Source: Lithobates sylvaticus (taxonomy: Eukaryota; Chordata; Amphibia; Anura; Ranidae). From it: a stretch of 64,000 nucleotides of DNA. Position 1 is the stretch's first letter, and each line of letters starts with the position of its first letter. Shown here piece by piece: positions 24,878 to 33,909 of this stretch. Both the position numbers and the translations under genes were made by a program. Where the stretch lies: positions 89,199,160 through 89,263,159 of the forward strand of contig CM053034.1 of the NCBI GenBank assembly GCA_028564925.1, read 5' to 3'. The notes beneath the pieces were generated by a model. It was not told the origin of the DNA and ran no database searches. It worked only from the letters and a program-made list of their open reading frames with translations.

Positions 24878-25135
24878 CTTGGATTCGCTGTGGTCTCCGC
24901 TATAGCGGTATTTGCTGAGGCTTGCTGCCGATAGTTTCCCCTTTGGGGTCCCCGTTGAGCGTAGGGAACGATTGTGGAGCCCCTTCTTGATGTATGTGGG
25001 CATATTCGTCCTGTAGAGCGGCCGTTTTTTGGCTATGGGCCTCCCGTTCTGCCGTTTTCTAGCTATGGGCCTCCCGGTCTGCCGGAGCTCTCTCAGTCAG
25101 CGTCCATACACGCTGCGCGCCAAGCCACGCCCCCT
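24878..25135 (-). promoter_or_regulatory. L1-A 5' leader with a repeated promoter-like monomer
   Basis: Upstream of ORF1 the minus strand is GC-rich. Two copies of a roughly 37-bp unit containing CTATGGGCCTCCCG lie at 25,030-25,085. Tandem 5' monomers act as promoters in several L1 lineages. That role is inferred here and only two units are present. Confidence 0.45.
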
Positions 25136-26374
25136 CTTTTTTAACGCATTTTTGGCCACTACTGGATGTATGTATACACTATATATGTATACATATGTAG
25201 CACCAACACTTTTTAGAAGTGGGCGCTATTTTTTTGTGTTTTTTTCAGAATTCTGAGTTCAGGGTGTTAATTGTTTCACATTTTTACGTTGACATCAGTT
25301 TGTCTGGCCTGTGCTGGAGTTCTGTCTGGTCCTAGGTGAGGTGAGGCACCTGTGACAGCCTCATAACACAGTCTGCTTGTACACATGATGAGGTTACATT
25401 TGCTCGGACACAATCAATGGGAGCGTCTGGCCCCACTGTGTATTTTGGGAAGCGGGATTTGAGATGCTGAGGTCATGTGTTCAGGCTTGAGCTTCACTTT
25501 AGATTCCTGGTTCTGTTCCGCAACAACCCAACAAACCCAGGAGTGTCTGCTGGCCCTGGAAGCCTGGTCACCCTGACCAGCCCCAGAGGCCCTTGTTGTC
25601 TGTGGTGGGGATCCATCCGTTCCCGAGCCTCAGAACTGCCTAGTTTGAGGCCCAGCAATTGAAGGAGGATTCTCAAGTGCCCCCGTGTCCTCTCAGGATT
25701 GGAGAGACATAGCGACTGGTACCGGCGAACACAGGGGAGGGGGCTCTTCAGAGGAGGGCAGTGGGTGTGGCTGCTTGTTATGAGCTAAGATGTATGGACA
25801 CTAGTGAATTGCCATGCCCTACTGTTTTGCTGCAACGGCTGAAAGGTAAACATAACCTCGGAACTGTTGCAAAAAAACAACCTTTCCTTACAACATAGTG
25901 TGTGGCGGACACTTTGCTGGTTCCAAGTCACTTGTTGTTTGCTACATCTGCAGACAAGGGTATATCCAACAGTGAAGTGTCCAGTTGTGAGGGGCTACTC
26001 TCTGGCCTTTCTTACTTACCTTTCTTGGTCTGCCAGCAGTTCTGAAGTGTCTGAGCTTTTTCACCCATGCCCTCAATTTAAAACCGAGACACTGTGTAAT
26101 GTTTAAACGTTGTTAACCAATTATCCTAAATATGTCCAAATGAAAGGTGCTTGGAGTATGGGTCTCCGCAATTGATGGTTACTAACCTGGGGAACCCCTA
26201 GACAATGAATGACAAGCTACAAGAAGCGTGTAATCGGTAAGCAATGAAAAGACATAGAGGCCTGTTTATAGAGTGGGAGTGGAGGTGGTTCGGCATAATA
26301 GAATTGCTGATTAAAACATACATTTCTAAGCAATTCTAATCTTTACATTTACATCATTAATATTCACCCAATCA
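25136..26374. other. unassigned flank between L1-A and the Harbinger region
   Basis: About 1.2 kb without a recognised element end. Short open frames exist but show no family motif. If the MADF gene is spliced at 26,398 its last exon, and the left end of the Harbinger element, should be sought here. I could not find a match to the right terminus (TGCCGCGTACACACG) in it. Confidence 0.5.
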
Positions 26375-26885
26375 CTATTTCGGCTCAAAAATATATACCT
26401 GGCTCCAGCTGGGCGCATCAGCCTGCTCCAAGGTGGAGGGGTCTTCTGTTTCCGTGGAAGCCTCAGCTGGGGTGGAGGGAAGAGTGGAGGGAAGGGTGGA
26501 GGGAAGGGTGGAGGGAAGAGTGGACAGTGATTGCCTGGGTTCCATCTGGTCACCTATAAAACCCAGTTGGTTGTAGTACCACAGCTTGGGTACATAAACA
26601 TTCTCTGCTGCTGCTCCTGATCTGACTGATTCCGCAATCTTCTTGCGCTCCCGCTTGTACATGTGCCTCAAACTAGAAATTCTGGCTTCAACATACTTGA
26701 TGTCTGCGTTGGGGGACTCGAGTCTTCACCAAATCCAAAAGTGGCCGCAGTGTTACCTTCCGGACATCCCTATTTCCATATAAGGGGTTCTTGACCTCCC
26801 ACAGGGTGGCATTTTTCCGGTACAGCGCAATAAATTCGGACATGAACTCCTGATCCTTAAATGGATTGTGCTGGGATGCTGACAT
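26375..26885 (-). pseudogene. MADF-domain protein of the Harbinger element
   Basis: ATG 26,885 (MSASQHNPFKDQEFMSEF) opens a MADF domain, a Myb/SANT-related DNA-binding fold. It shows FIALYRKNATLWEVKNPLY, then DVRKVTLRPLLDLVK and, after one single-base change in the G5 run at 26,711-26,715, DIKYVEARISSLRHMYKRE and VYVPKLWYYNQLGF. A Ser/Thr/Pro repeat follows. The first exon is noncoding. A TATATAAG box lies on the minus strand near 27,705 and a GTAAGT donor after GTACGAAG near 27,651. The acceptor AAAACAG precedes the ATG and has a textbook TACTAAC branch point a few bases upstream. A possible donor at 26,398 (CAG then GTATAT) suggests a further exon to the left that I did not find. Its role as DNA-binding partner of the transposase is inferred. 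Confidence 0.75.
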
Positions 26886-26974
26886 GTTTGTTTCTGTTTT
26901 GTTAGTAATGGCAATACAAAAGACCAAAAACACAAATGTTACTAAAAACGCACATCCAGTTTTTACACCAAAAC

Positions 26975-27590
26975 ATTACACAACACACCCACACACAGGC
27001 AGCAACCCCTACACACAGGCAGCAACACACACACACACACAGGCAGCAACCCCTACACACAGGCAGCAACACACCCACACACAGGCAGCAACCCCTACAC
27101 ACAGGCAGCAACACACCCACACACAGGCAGCAACCCCTACACACGGGCAGCAACACACCCACACACAGGCAGCAACCCCTACACACAGGCAGCAACACAC
27201 ACACACACACACAGGCAGCAAACCCTACACACAGGCATCAACACACCCACACACAGGCAGCAACCCCTACACACAGGCAGCAACCCCTACACACAGGCAG
27301 CAACCCCTACACACAGGCAGCAACACACCCACAGACAGGCAGCAACCCGTACACACAGGCAGCAACCCCTACACACAGGCAGCAACACACACACACAGGC
27401 AGCAACCCCTACACACAGGCAGCAACACACCCACACACAGGCAGCAAACCCCTACACACAGGCAGCAACCCCTACACACAGGCAGCAACACACCCATACA
27501 CAGGCAGCAACCCCTACACACAGGCAGCAACACACCCACACACAGGCAGCAAACCCCTACACACAGGCAGCAACACACACATATCATTAA
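26975..27590. repeat. CA-rich minisatellite in the MADF 5' intron
   Basis: About 30 units alternate between CCCCTACACACAGGCAGCAA (roughly 20 bp) and a CACCCACACACAGGCAGCAA-like form. Long open frames across it in several frames come from the repeat and are not genes. By the splice signals seen, the array sits in the first intron of the MADF gene. Confidence 0.9.
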
Positions 27591-27639
27591 AAAATGCAGG
27601 CCCAAAACCCAATAAACCACAGTAATGCATCCTAGAAAA

Positions 27640-27832
27640 CACTTACCTTCGTACAGAGCGCTCGCTACTTCCGTTCGGAAACACGTGGGGGGCCCTCAAA
27701 CAGCCTTATATACACTGCGCACGCGTCGAAGTCCGCCTGCGTCCTCCGCGTCGCCCGCCCATGACGTTCCTCGTGACGAGTATTCCCCGCCCGCTTCCCC
27801 TCGTTGCATTGTGGGTGAATAAGTACATGAAG
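27640..27832. promoter_or_regulatory. bidirectional MADF/Myb promoter
   Basis: A CpG-rich stretch of under 200 bases separates the two divergent genes. On the minus strand TATATAAG near 27,705 precedes the noncoding MADF exon. On the plus strand the Myb start (ATG 27,827 or 27,833, the latter in AAGATGGCGG context) follows TTGCATTGTGGGTGAATAAG. AAGATGGCGG also resembles a YY1 site. Shared regulation of the two partner genes is inferred from the layout. Confidence 0.6.
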
Positions 27833-28204
27833 ATGGCGGACACATTCTCAGGCAGTAGCGCGGAGGAAAGCCCAGAAGCCCAGACATCTGCATCCAGCAG
27901 CAGATATAAGGCCACCAATATGGCCTTTGAAGAGATGGTGGAGATGGTGGACATCCTCCAAAGGGAAGATTACGACGGGGAAAATGGCCCCTACCCTCGA
28001 CCCAACTTGCGCAAGGACAAGATTCTCAGTACAGTCGTCAGCACCCTGGAGCATAAGTTCGGCGTACGAAGGGGCAAGGATCAACTGCGCAAGCGATGGT
28101 CCGACATTAAATCCAGGGAGCACGATTAGTACAGGAGAATTCGAAAAGCCATCAAAAAAAGTAAGTCAAGCACGTGCGCTACTATGGTTATACTTGATAT
28201 GTCT

Positions 28205-28640
28205 AATCTTGCGAATATTTAATTAGAATTCGTATGTGAATCTTGCGAAGATTTTATTAGCACTCGTACGTGAATCTTGCGAAGATGTTATTAGCACTCG
28301 TACGTGAATCTGGCGAAGATTTTATTGTAACTCGTATGTGAATCTTGCGAAGATTTTATTGGAACTCGTACGTGAATCTTGCGAAGATGTTATTGGAACT
28401 CGTACGTGAATCTGGCGAAGATTTTATTGTAACTCGTACGTGAATCTTGCGAAGATTTTATTGGAACTCGTACGTGAATCTGGCGAAGATGTTATTAGCA
28501 CTCGTACGTGAATCTTGCGAAGATTTTATTGGAACTCGTACGTGAATCTGGCGAAGATTTTATTGTAATTCGTACGTGAATCTTGCGAAGATTTTATTGG
28601 AACTCGTACGTGAATCTGGCGAAGACTTGATTAAAGTTCG
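28205..28640 (+). repeat. 34-bp tandem array in Myb intron 1
   Basis: About 13 head-to-tail copies of a 34-bp unit of the form TGAATCTTGCGAAGATTTTA followed by TTGGAACTCGTACG. Two alternating variants (CTTGCGAAG and CTGGCGAAG; TTTTATT and TGTTATT) point to dimer-scale amplification. Each unit carries the palindrome CGTACG. The array stops where foldback A begins. Confidence 0.93.
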
Positions 28641-29773
28641 TTTGTCATGAGCCGAACACCCCCCCGTTGGGCTCGGACCAGAACCCGCGAACGGACCTAA
28701 ATTCCGTGCGAGCTTTAGAACCCTATTAGTTATAATGGTTGCGAACGTTCGAAATTAAAATTGCTCATTTTAAAGGCTAATATGCATGTTAATGTCATAA
28801 CAAGTGTTTGGGGACCTGGGGACCTGCCCCAGGGGACATGTATCAATGCAAAATTAATTTTTTTTAAAACGGCCGTTTTTTCAGGAGCAGTGATTTTAAT
28901 AATGCTTAAATTGAAACAATAAAAGTGTAATATTCCTTTAAATTTCGTACCTGGGGGGTGTCTATAGTATGCCTGTGAAGGGGCGCATGTTTCCTGTGTT
29001 TAGAACTGTCTCTGCGCAAAGTGTCATTTTTGAAAGTAAAAAAAATCACTCGCGGCTAATGTTAATTCACGGCTCCCGTAACACAGAGAACAGTGATTCA
29101 TTGAAACTCATTCATAAAAAAAAGTCATTAATAAAAAATAAAAAAAATGAAAAAAAAAAAAAGCGTAGGGGTCCCCCCAAATTCAATAACCAGGCCCTTC
29201 AGGTCTGGGATGGATATTAAGGGGGATCCCAGCCAAAAAAAAAAAAAAAAAAATGGCGTAGGGTCCCCCTCAAAATCCATACCAGACCCTTGAGGTCTGG
29301 TATGGATTTTAAGGGGAACCCTAGCCAAAAAAAATGGCGTGGGGTCCCCCTCAAAATCCATACCAGACCCTTATCCGAGCACTCAACCTGGCAGGCCGCA
29401 GGAAAAGAGGGGGGGACGAGAGCGGCCCCCCCTCTCGCCTGAACCGTACCAGGCCACATGCCCTCAACATTGGGAGGATGCTTTGGGGGTCTAAGACCCC
29501 TAAAGCACCTTGTCCCCATGTTGATGAGGACAAGGGCCTCTTCCCCACAACCGTGCCCGGTGGTTGTGGGGGTCTGCGGGCGGGGGGCTTATCGGAATCT
29601 GGAAGCCCCCTTTAACAAGGGGACCCCAAGATCCCGCCCCCCCCCCCCTGTGTGAAATGGTAAGGGGGTACAAAAGTACCCCTACCATTTCACCAAAAAA
29701 GTGGCAAAAATGGTAAAAATGACAGGAGACAGTCTTTGACAATTCCTTTATTAAAATCTTCTTTCTTCTTTCT

Positions 29774-29893
29774 TCATCCTTCGGTTTCTTCATCTTCTCC
29801 TTCCTTCATCTTCTTCCATCTTCTTCTTCCATTTTCTTCTTCCTCCGATCCGCTTCTTCTTGCGCTGGTCTTCTTGTCCTTCTCGTCCGGCAT
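29774..29893 (-). CDS. 39-codon charged mini-ORF, foldback A left arm
   Basis: Reads MPDEKDKKTSARRSGS, then EEEENGRRRWKK, ending EGEDEETEG. It is very rich in Glu, Lys and Arg. An upstream in-frame ATG at 29,971 could extend it to 65 codons. A weak TATA-like TTTTAAAAG lies at 29,981-29,989 and AATAAA on the minus strand at 29,747-29,752. The same frame is found in the other arm and in foldback B. No family is recognised. It may be a real small protein, or a chance frame in a GAA-rich noncoding RNA. Confidence 0.35.
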   Translation of the reverse strand: MPDEKDKKTSARRSGSEEEENGRRRWKKMKEGEDEETEG

Positions 29894-29980
29894 CTTCTTC
29901 CGTCGGCGTCGGTGTCTTCTTGGGCCGCTCCGCGCAATGGGAGGCTCCCGCTGTGTGAGGCTCCGCTCCATCTGATAGGT

Positions 29981-30110
29981 CTTTTAAAACGGAGGGCACC
30001 TGGTGACCCCGCCCCCCTCTGACGTCATGGGGAAAGCCATCATGGAATTCCCCATGACGTCCCTGTGCGTCAGAGGGGGCGGGGTCACCAGGTGCCCTCC
30101 ATTATAAAAG
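29981..30110. promoter_or_regulatory. divergent core promoters at the palindrome centre
   Basis: TATAAAAG at 30,103-30,110 on the plus strand and its degenerate partner at 29,981-29,989 on the minus strand face away from each other across the palindrome centre. GGGGCGGGGTCACC (GC box) and TGACGTCA-like sequence lie between them. Each is followed about 100 bases later by the mini-ORF and then by AATAAA. Confidence 0.55.
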
Positions 30111-30209
30111 ACCTGTCAGACGGAGCGGAGCCTCACACAGCGGGAGCCTCCCATTGCGCGGAGCGGCCCAAGAAGACACCGACACCGACGCCGACGCCGA
30201 CGGAAGAAG

Positions 30210-30329
30210 ATGCCGGACGAGAAGGACGAGAAGACCAGCGCAAGAAGAAGCGGATCGGAGGAAGAAGAAAATGGAAGAAGAAGATGGAAGAAGATGAAGG
30301 AAGGAGAAGATGAAGAAACCGAAGGATGA
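30210..30329 (+). CDS. 39-codon charged mini-ORF, foldback A right arm
   Basis: MPDEKDEKTSARRSGS, EEEENGRRRWKK, ending EGEDEETEG and a stop at 30,327-30,329. It lies about 100 bases after TATAAAAG (30,103) and 22 bases before AATAAA (30,351-30,356). The ATG has A at -3. The tight TATA, ORF and AATAAA spacing resembles a compact transcription unit. No match to a known protein family was recognised and translation is unproven. Confidence 0.35.
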   Translation: MPDEKDEKTSARRSGSEEEENGRRRWKKMKEGEDEETEG

Positions 30330-32020
30330 AGAAAGAAGAAAGAAGATTTTAATAAAGGAATTGTCAAAGACTGTCTCCTGTCATTTTTACCATTTTTGCC
30401 ACTTTTTTGGTGAAATGGTAGGGGTACTTTTGTACCCCCTTACCATTTCACACAGGGGGGGGGGCGGGATCTGGGGGTCCCCTTGTTAAAGGGGGCTTCC
30501 AGATTCCGATAAGCCCCCCGCCCGCAGACCCCCACAACCACCGGGCACGGTTGTGGGGAAGAGGCCCTTGTCCTCATCAACATGGGGACAAGGTGCTTTA
30601 GGGGTCTTAGACCCCCAAAGCATCCTCCCAATGTTGAGGGCATGTGGCCTGGTACGGTTCAGGCGAGAGGGGGGGCCGCTCTCGTCCCCCCCTCTTTTCC
30701 TGCGGCCTGCCAGGTTGCGTGCTCGGATAAGGGTCTGGTATGGATTTTGAGGGGGACCCCACGCCATTTTTTTTGGCTAGGGTTCCCCTTAAAATCCATA
30801 CCAGACCTCAAGGGTCTGGTATGGATTTTGAGGGGGACCCTACGCCATTTTTTTTTTTTTTTTGGCTGGGGTTCCCCTTAATATCCATCCCAGACCTGAA
30901 GGGCCTGGTTATTGAATTTGGGGGGACCCCTACCCTTTTTTTTGTTTTTTATTAATGAATGACAGTTCTCTGTGTTACAGGAGCCATCAATTCATTAGCC
31001 GCGAGTGATTTTAAATAGCTTTTTTCCTGCAAAAATGACACTTTTTTGCAGGGAAAGTTCTAAGCACAGGAAACCTGCCCCCTTCACAGGCCACCTATAG
31101 ACACCCCCCAGATGTGATACTGCAATGCTGTTCTAACAGCATGCACACACATATCCCCAGAAATAGAGCACATATTGTTGTCAGCAGTCAGCAGCACACT
31201 GACACGCTGACACTGACTGAAACATAATATGCGAGGCCGCCGGCGCGGCGGCCTCTTATACCGTGGGGCGTGTACTAAAGCCCCTGAGCTATAATTGGCT
31301 ACAGGCATCCTGCCTGTAGCCAATTATGGCTCTCCTCGCTGCCGGCGCTGTGATTGGCCAAGCATGCGGGGTCACAGTGCATGCTTGGCCAATCATCAGC
31401 CAGCATTGCACTGCGCGGGCCGCAATGCATTGCGGGGCCGCTCGCATCACACGAATTTGATGCGAGCGGCCCCAATAGTTCTGGGCTCGCCGAGCGAGTG
31501 AACACCCGGTGCTCGATTCGAACATGGGTTCGAATCGAACACCGGGCTCATCCTTATTTCCAAATAAGACACCAGAGGGGTGCAGGGATCCAATGAGCGG
31601 AAGTTCAACTTTAGGGTTGAAGGCCGGTTTAAGTATTGGAGTTTCATTAGATAGAGATTTCAATTCTGTATTCAAGTAGGATCTTGTAACAAACTGCTAA
31701 TAATTGGACAACACTTTTAAACAATGTTTAATATTCATATTTCGGCACTCAAATATCAGTGTGATTAAAAGTGTACCTTTGTGTTCCATTACCATAGGGG
31801 GCAAAAGACTCAGACGTCACTCAGAACATCCCAGGACCTCCCGGCCTCAGCAGACCAATTGGGCAGTTAGCCCAAGCCCACGCGTGGATGTGGAGGAAGA
31901 GGTGCTTGAAGTGGAGCACATCTGCACCCCACCAAGTGAGTGTCTGAGAACACAGATTGAGCTACTAAATTAAGGTCTGCATGTTTTTGACATTTTTTTT
32001 CTTGTGTTTTATCTACCCAA

Positions 32021-33650
32021 CTTTTAGGTGCTGATGATCTGGTTGTGGAAGGCCAAGCTGCGGAGCCATTTTCCACGGACAGTGCCCACAGGCTTATTGG
32101 CCAGATCATGGCCTGGAATCTGCAGCTGGAAAACATGCAGAAGGAGATGGCCACCATGCAGCAGGGAATGAAGGACATGATTGATGTTTTGGGGAGAATC
32201 TAAAGACCCCTTTTCCATTTCCAAACATCAATCATGTCCTTCATTCCCCTTTTGATCCGCAATTTTTTACCAATTTTAGAGGCCAAATTTTGAATATGCA
32301 CATGGTGTGTCAACATGTGCTATGTGCCATCAGGGGATCTCAATGTACGCATTTTGTGTTTGCAACCCCTAATGCTAGTAGGTGAGAGGGAGGGGTTTCA
32401 CACACAAAACACGTCCATTGATTCCCCATGATGGAACATAGCACATGTTGACATTACCCATTTTGATGTTAAATTTGTGTGCATATTCAAAATTTGGCTT
32501 CTACTGTACATGGGTTACCTGTTGAACTTTGTAAGTTCCCTAGTTTTACATTGGGTAAATATTTTATAATGAAAAAAAAAATGTTTTTAATATTTGAAAC
32601 CATGTTTTTATTTTTTCCAAAAAAAAAAAAAAAAAAAATATGCTGTGAAAAAATACCAAAAAAATATTATATTACCAAAACCCCAAAAAAAAAAAAAAAA
32701 AATATGTTGTGAAAAAATACCAAAACTATTATATTACCAAAACCAAAAAAAAAAATATGTTGTGAAAAAATACCAAAAAAATATTATATTACCAAAACCA
32801 AAAAAAAAAAAAAGAAAAAAAGTTTTTTTTAGGCACTTTTAGGTGCTGATGATCTGGTTGTGGAAGGCCAAGCTGCGGAGCCATTTTCCACGGACAGTGC
32901 CCACAGGCTTATTGGCCAGATCATGGCCTGGAATCTGCAGCTGGAAAACATGCAGAAGGAGATGGCCACCATGCAGCAGGGAATGAAGGACATGATTGAT
33001 GTTTTGGGGAGAATCTAAAGACCCCTTTTCCATTTCCAAACATCAATCATGTCCTTCATTCCCCTTTTGATCCGCAATTTTTTACCAATTTTAGAGGCCA
33101 AATTTTGAATATGCACATGGTGTGTCAACATGTGCTATGTGCCATCAGGGGATCTCAATGTACGCATTTTGTGTTTGCAACCCCTAATGCTAGTAGGTGA
33201 GAGGAAAGGGGTTTCACACACAAAACACATCCATTGATTCCCCATGATGGAACATAGCACATGTTGACATTACCCATTTTGATGTTAAATTTGTGTGCAT
33301 ATTCAAAATTTGGCTTCTACTGTACATGGGTTACCTGTTGAACTTTGTAAGTTCCCTAGTTTTACATTGGGTAAATATTTTATAATGAAAAAAAAAATGT
33401 TTTTAATATTTGAAACCATGTTTTTTTTTTTTTTCCAAAAAAAAAAAAAAATATGCTGTGAAAAAATACCAAAAAAATATTATATTACCAAAACCCCAAA
33501 AAAAAAAAAAAATATGTTGTGAAAAAATGCCAAAACTATTATATTACCAAAACCAAAAAAAAAAAAAAAAAATATGTTGTGAAAAAATACCAAAAAAATA
33601 TTATATTACCAAAACCAAAAAAAAAAAAAAAAAAAAAGGTTTGGATGTGC
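32021..33650 (+). repeat. 815-bp tandem duplication of Myb exon 3
   Basis: The segment starting at the exon 3 acceptor (32,021) recurs 815 bases later (32,836). The duplicate includes the acceptor CTTTTAG, the whole exon (32,843-33,018), its stop and the A-rich 3' tail. The copies are nearly identical apart from A-run lengths and a few changes, so the duplication is recent. The A-rich tails contain sub-repeats of a TATGTTGTGAAAAAATACC type. Lysine- or asparagine-rich frames there are artefacts. Confidence 0.9.
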
Positions 33651-33909
33651 ACTATAATAAAAAAAAATTGTTTGCACAAATTAAACAATATGTGTGGCTT
33701 CTTCTTTTTAAATACTACCAGTTTGACCAAAAAATGTTGTGGTTCATTGACAAAGGGGCTTATTTACTAAACGCAAAACAAGTTTGGCACTATTAATAAG
33801 TGCACTAGGACAACATATAAAACAGCCAAAAAGAAAAGCAAAACAATACGAAAAAACAAATATTTGAAACAGAAATCAATGGATTTATTATTTAAAAAGA
33901 AAGTATGTT

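Larger units (their letters stand above)
18226..25135 (-). mobile_element. L1-like LINE, near full length (L1-A)
   Basis: Read on the minus strand it has a GC-rich 5' leader (about 25,135-24,878), ORF1 (24,877-23,894), a 1.7-kb inter-ORF region, ORF2 (22,192-18,362) and a poly-A tail, seen as poly-T at about 18,228-18,243. Total is about 6.9 kb. L1 elements move by target-primed reverse transcription using the ORF2 endonuclease and reverse transcriptase, with ORF1 as RNA chaperone. I could not find a convincing target duplication. Both ORFs are recognisable over their whole length and the poly-A is clean, so the copy looks young. Confidence 0.92.
28950..31110. repeat. 2-kb inverted repeat of foldback A
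   Basis: The left arm (about 28,950-30,030) and right arm (about 30,050-31,110) are close reverse complements around a centre near 30,040, which contains ATGGGGAAAGCC and GGAATTCCCCAT. Each arm also holds smaller hairpins built on a CCATACCAGACC motif, a block of GAAGAA/TTCTTC, and a homopolymer A or T run. Transcripts through both arms would fold into a very long hairpin. Confidence 0.9.
28641..31556. mobile_element. palindromic non-autonomous hAT derivative (foldback A)
   Basis: The left end (ATGAGCCGAACACC, 28,646 on) and the right end (CACCGGGCTCATCCTTA, ending 31,556) match the two different ends of hAT copy 2. The interior is a long inverted repeat instead of a transposase. It lies in intron 1 of the Harbinger Myb gene. 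The left tip is degraded and I find no 8-bp target duplication. Movement would depend on hAT transposase supplied by full copies; this is inferred from the shared ends. Confidence 0.85.
27827..32203 (+). pseudogene. Myb/SANT-like Harbinger partner, three exons
   Basis: Exon 1 is 27,827-28,160, exon 2 is 31,798-31,935 and exon 3 is 32,028-32,203. Donors are GTAAGT and GTGAGT, acceptors CCATAG and TTTTAG, and the phases (1, 1) match. The product would be about 215 residues. Exon 1 has a Myb/SANT-like helix-turn-helix (FEEMVEMVDILQ, PNLRKDKILS, RGKDQLRKRWSDIK). Exon 2 is basic then acidic. Exon 3 encodes an amphipathic helix rich in Met, Gln and Glu (LIGQIMAWNLQLENMQ), a likely dimer or transposase contact. 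Such proteins bring Harbinger transposase to DNA. One TAG at 28,127-28,129 interrupts the end of exon 1, where relatives would plausibly have CAG. Foldback A lies in intron 1 and exon 3 is duplicated downstream (32,843-33,018). Confidence 0.8.

Noticed and set aside
24192-24905. 237-codon plus-strand frame opposite L1-A ORF1
   Set aside because: Antisense shadow of a well-supported ORF1; no domain of its own.
25494-25676. Minus-strand 60-codon frame as the last MADF exon
   Set aside because: No acceptor in phase with the possible 26,398 donor and no recognisable similarity to MADF-protein tails.
26866-27625. Long His/Thr/Gln-rich and Cys/Val/Leu-rich frames in the CA-rich minisatellite
   Set aside because: Produced by the repeat in several frames at once; the array lies in an inferred MADF intron.
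29334-30955. Other 65-100 codon frames in the foldback arms
   Set aside because: They mirror each other across the palindrome, run through homopolymers and lack promoter spacing; only the TATA-linked mini-ORF merited listing.
32479-33796. Lys-rich frames after the duplicated Myb exon
   Set aside because: Encoded by poly-A tracts whose lengths differ between the two duplicates.
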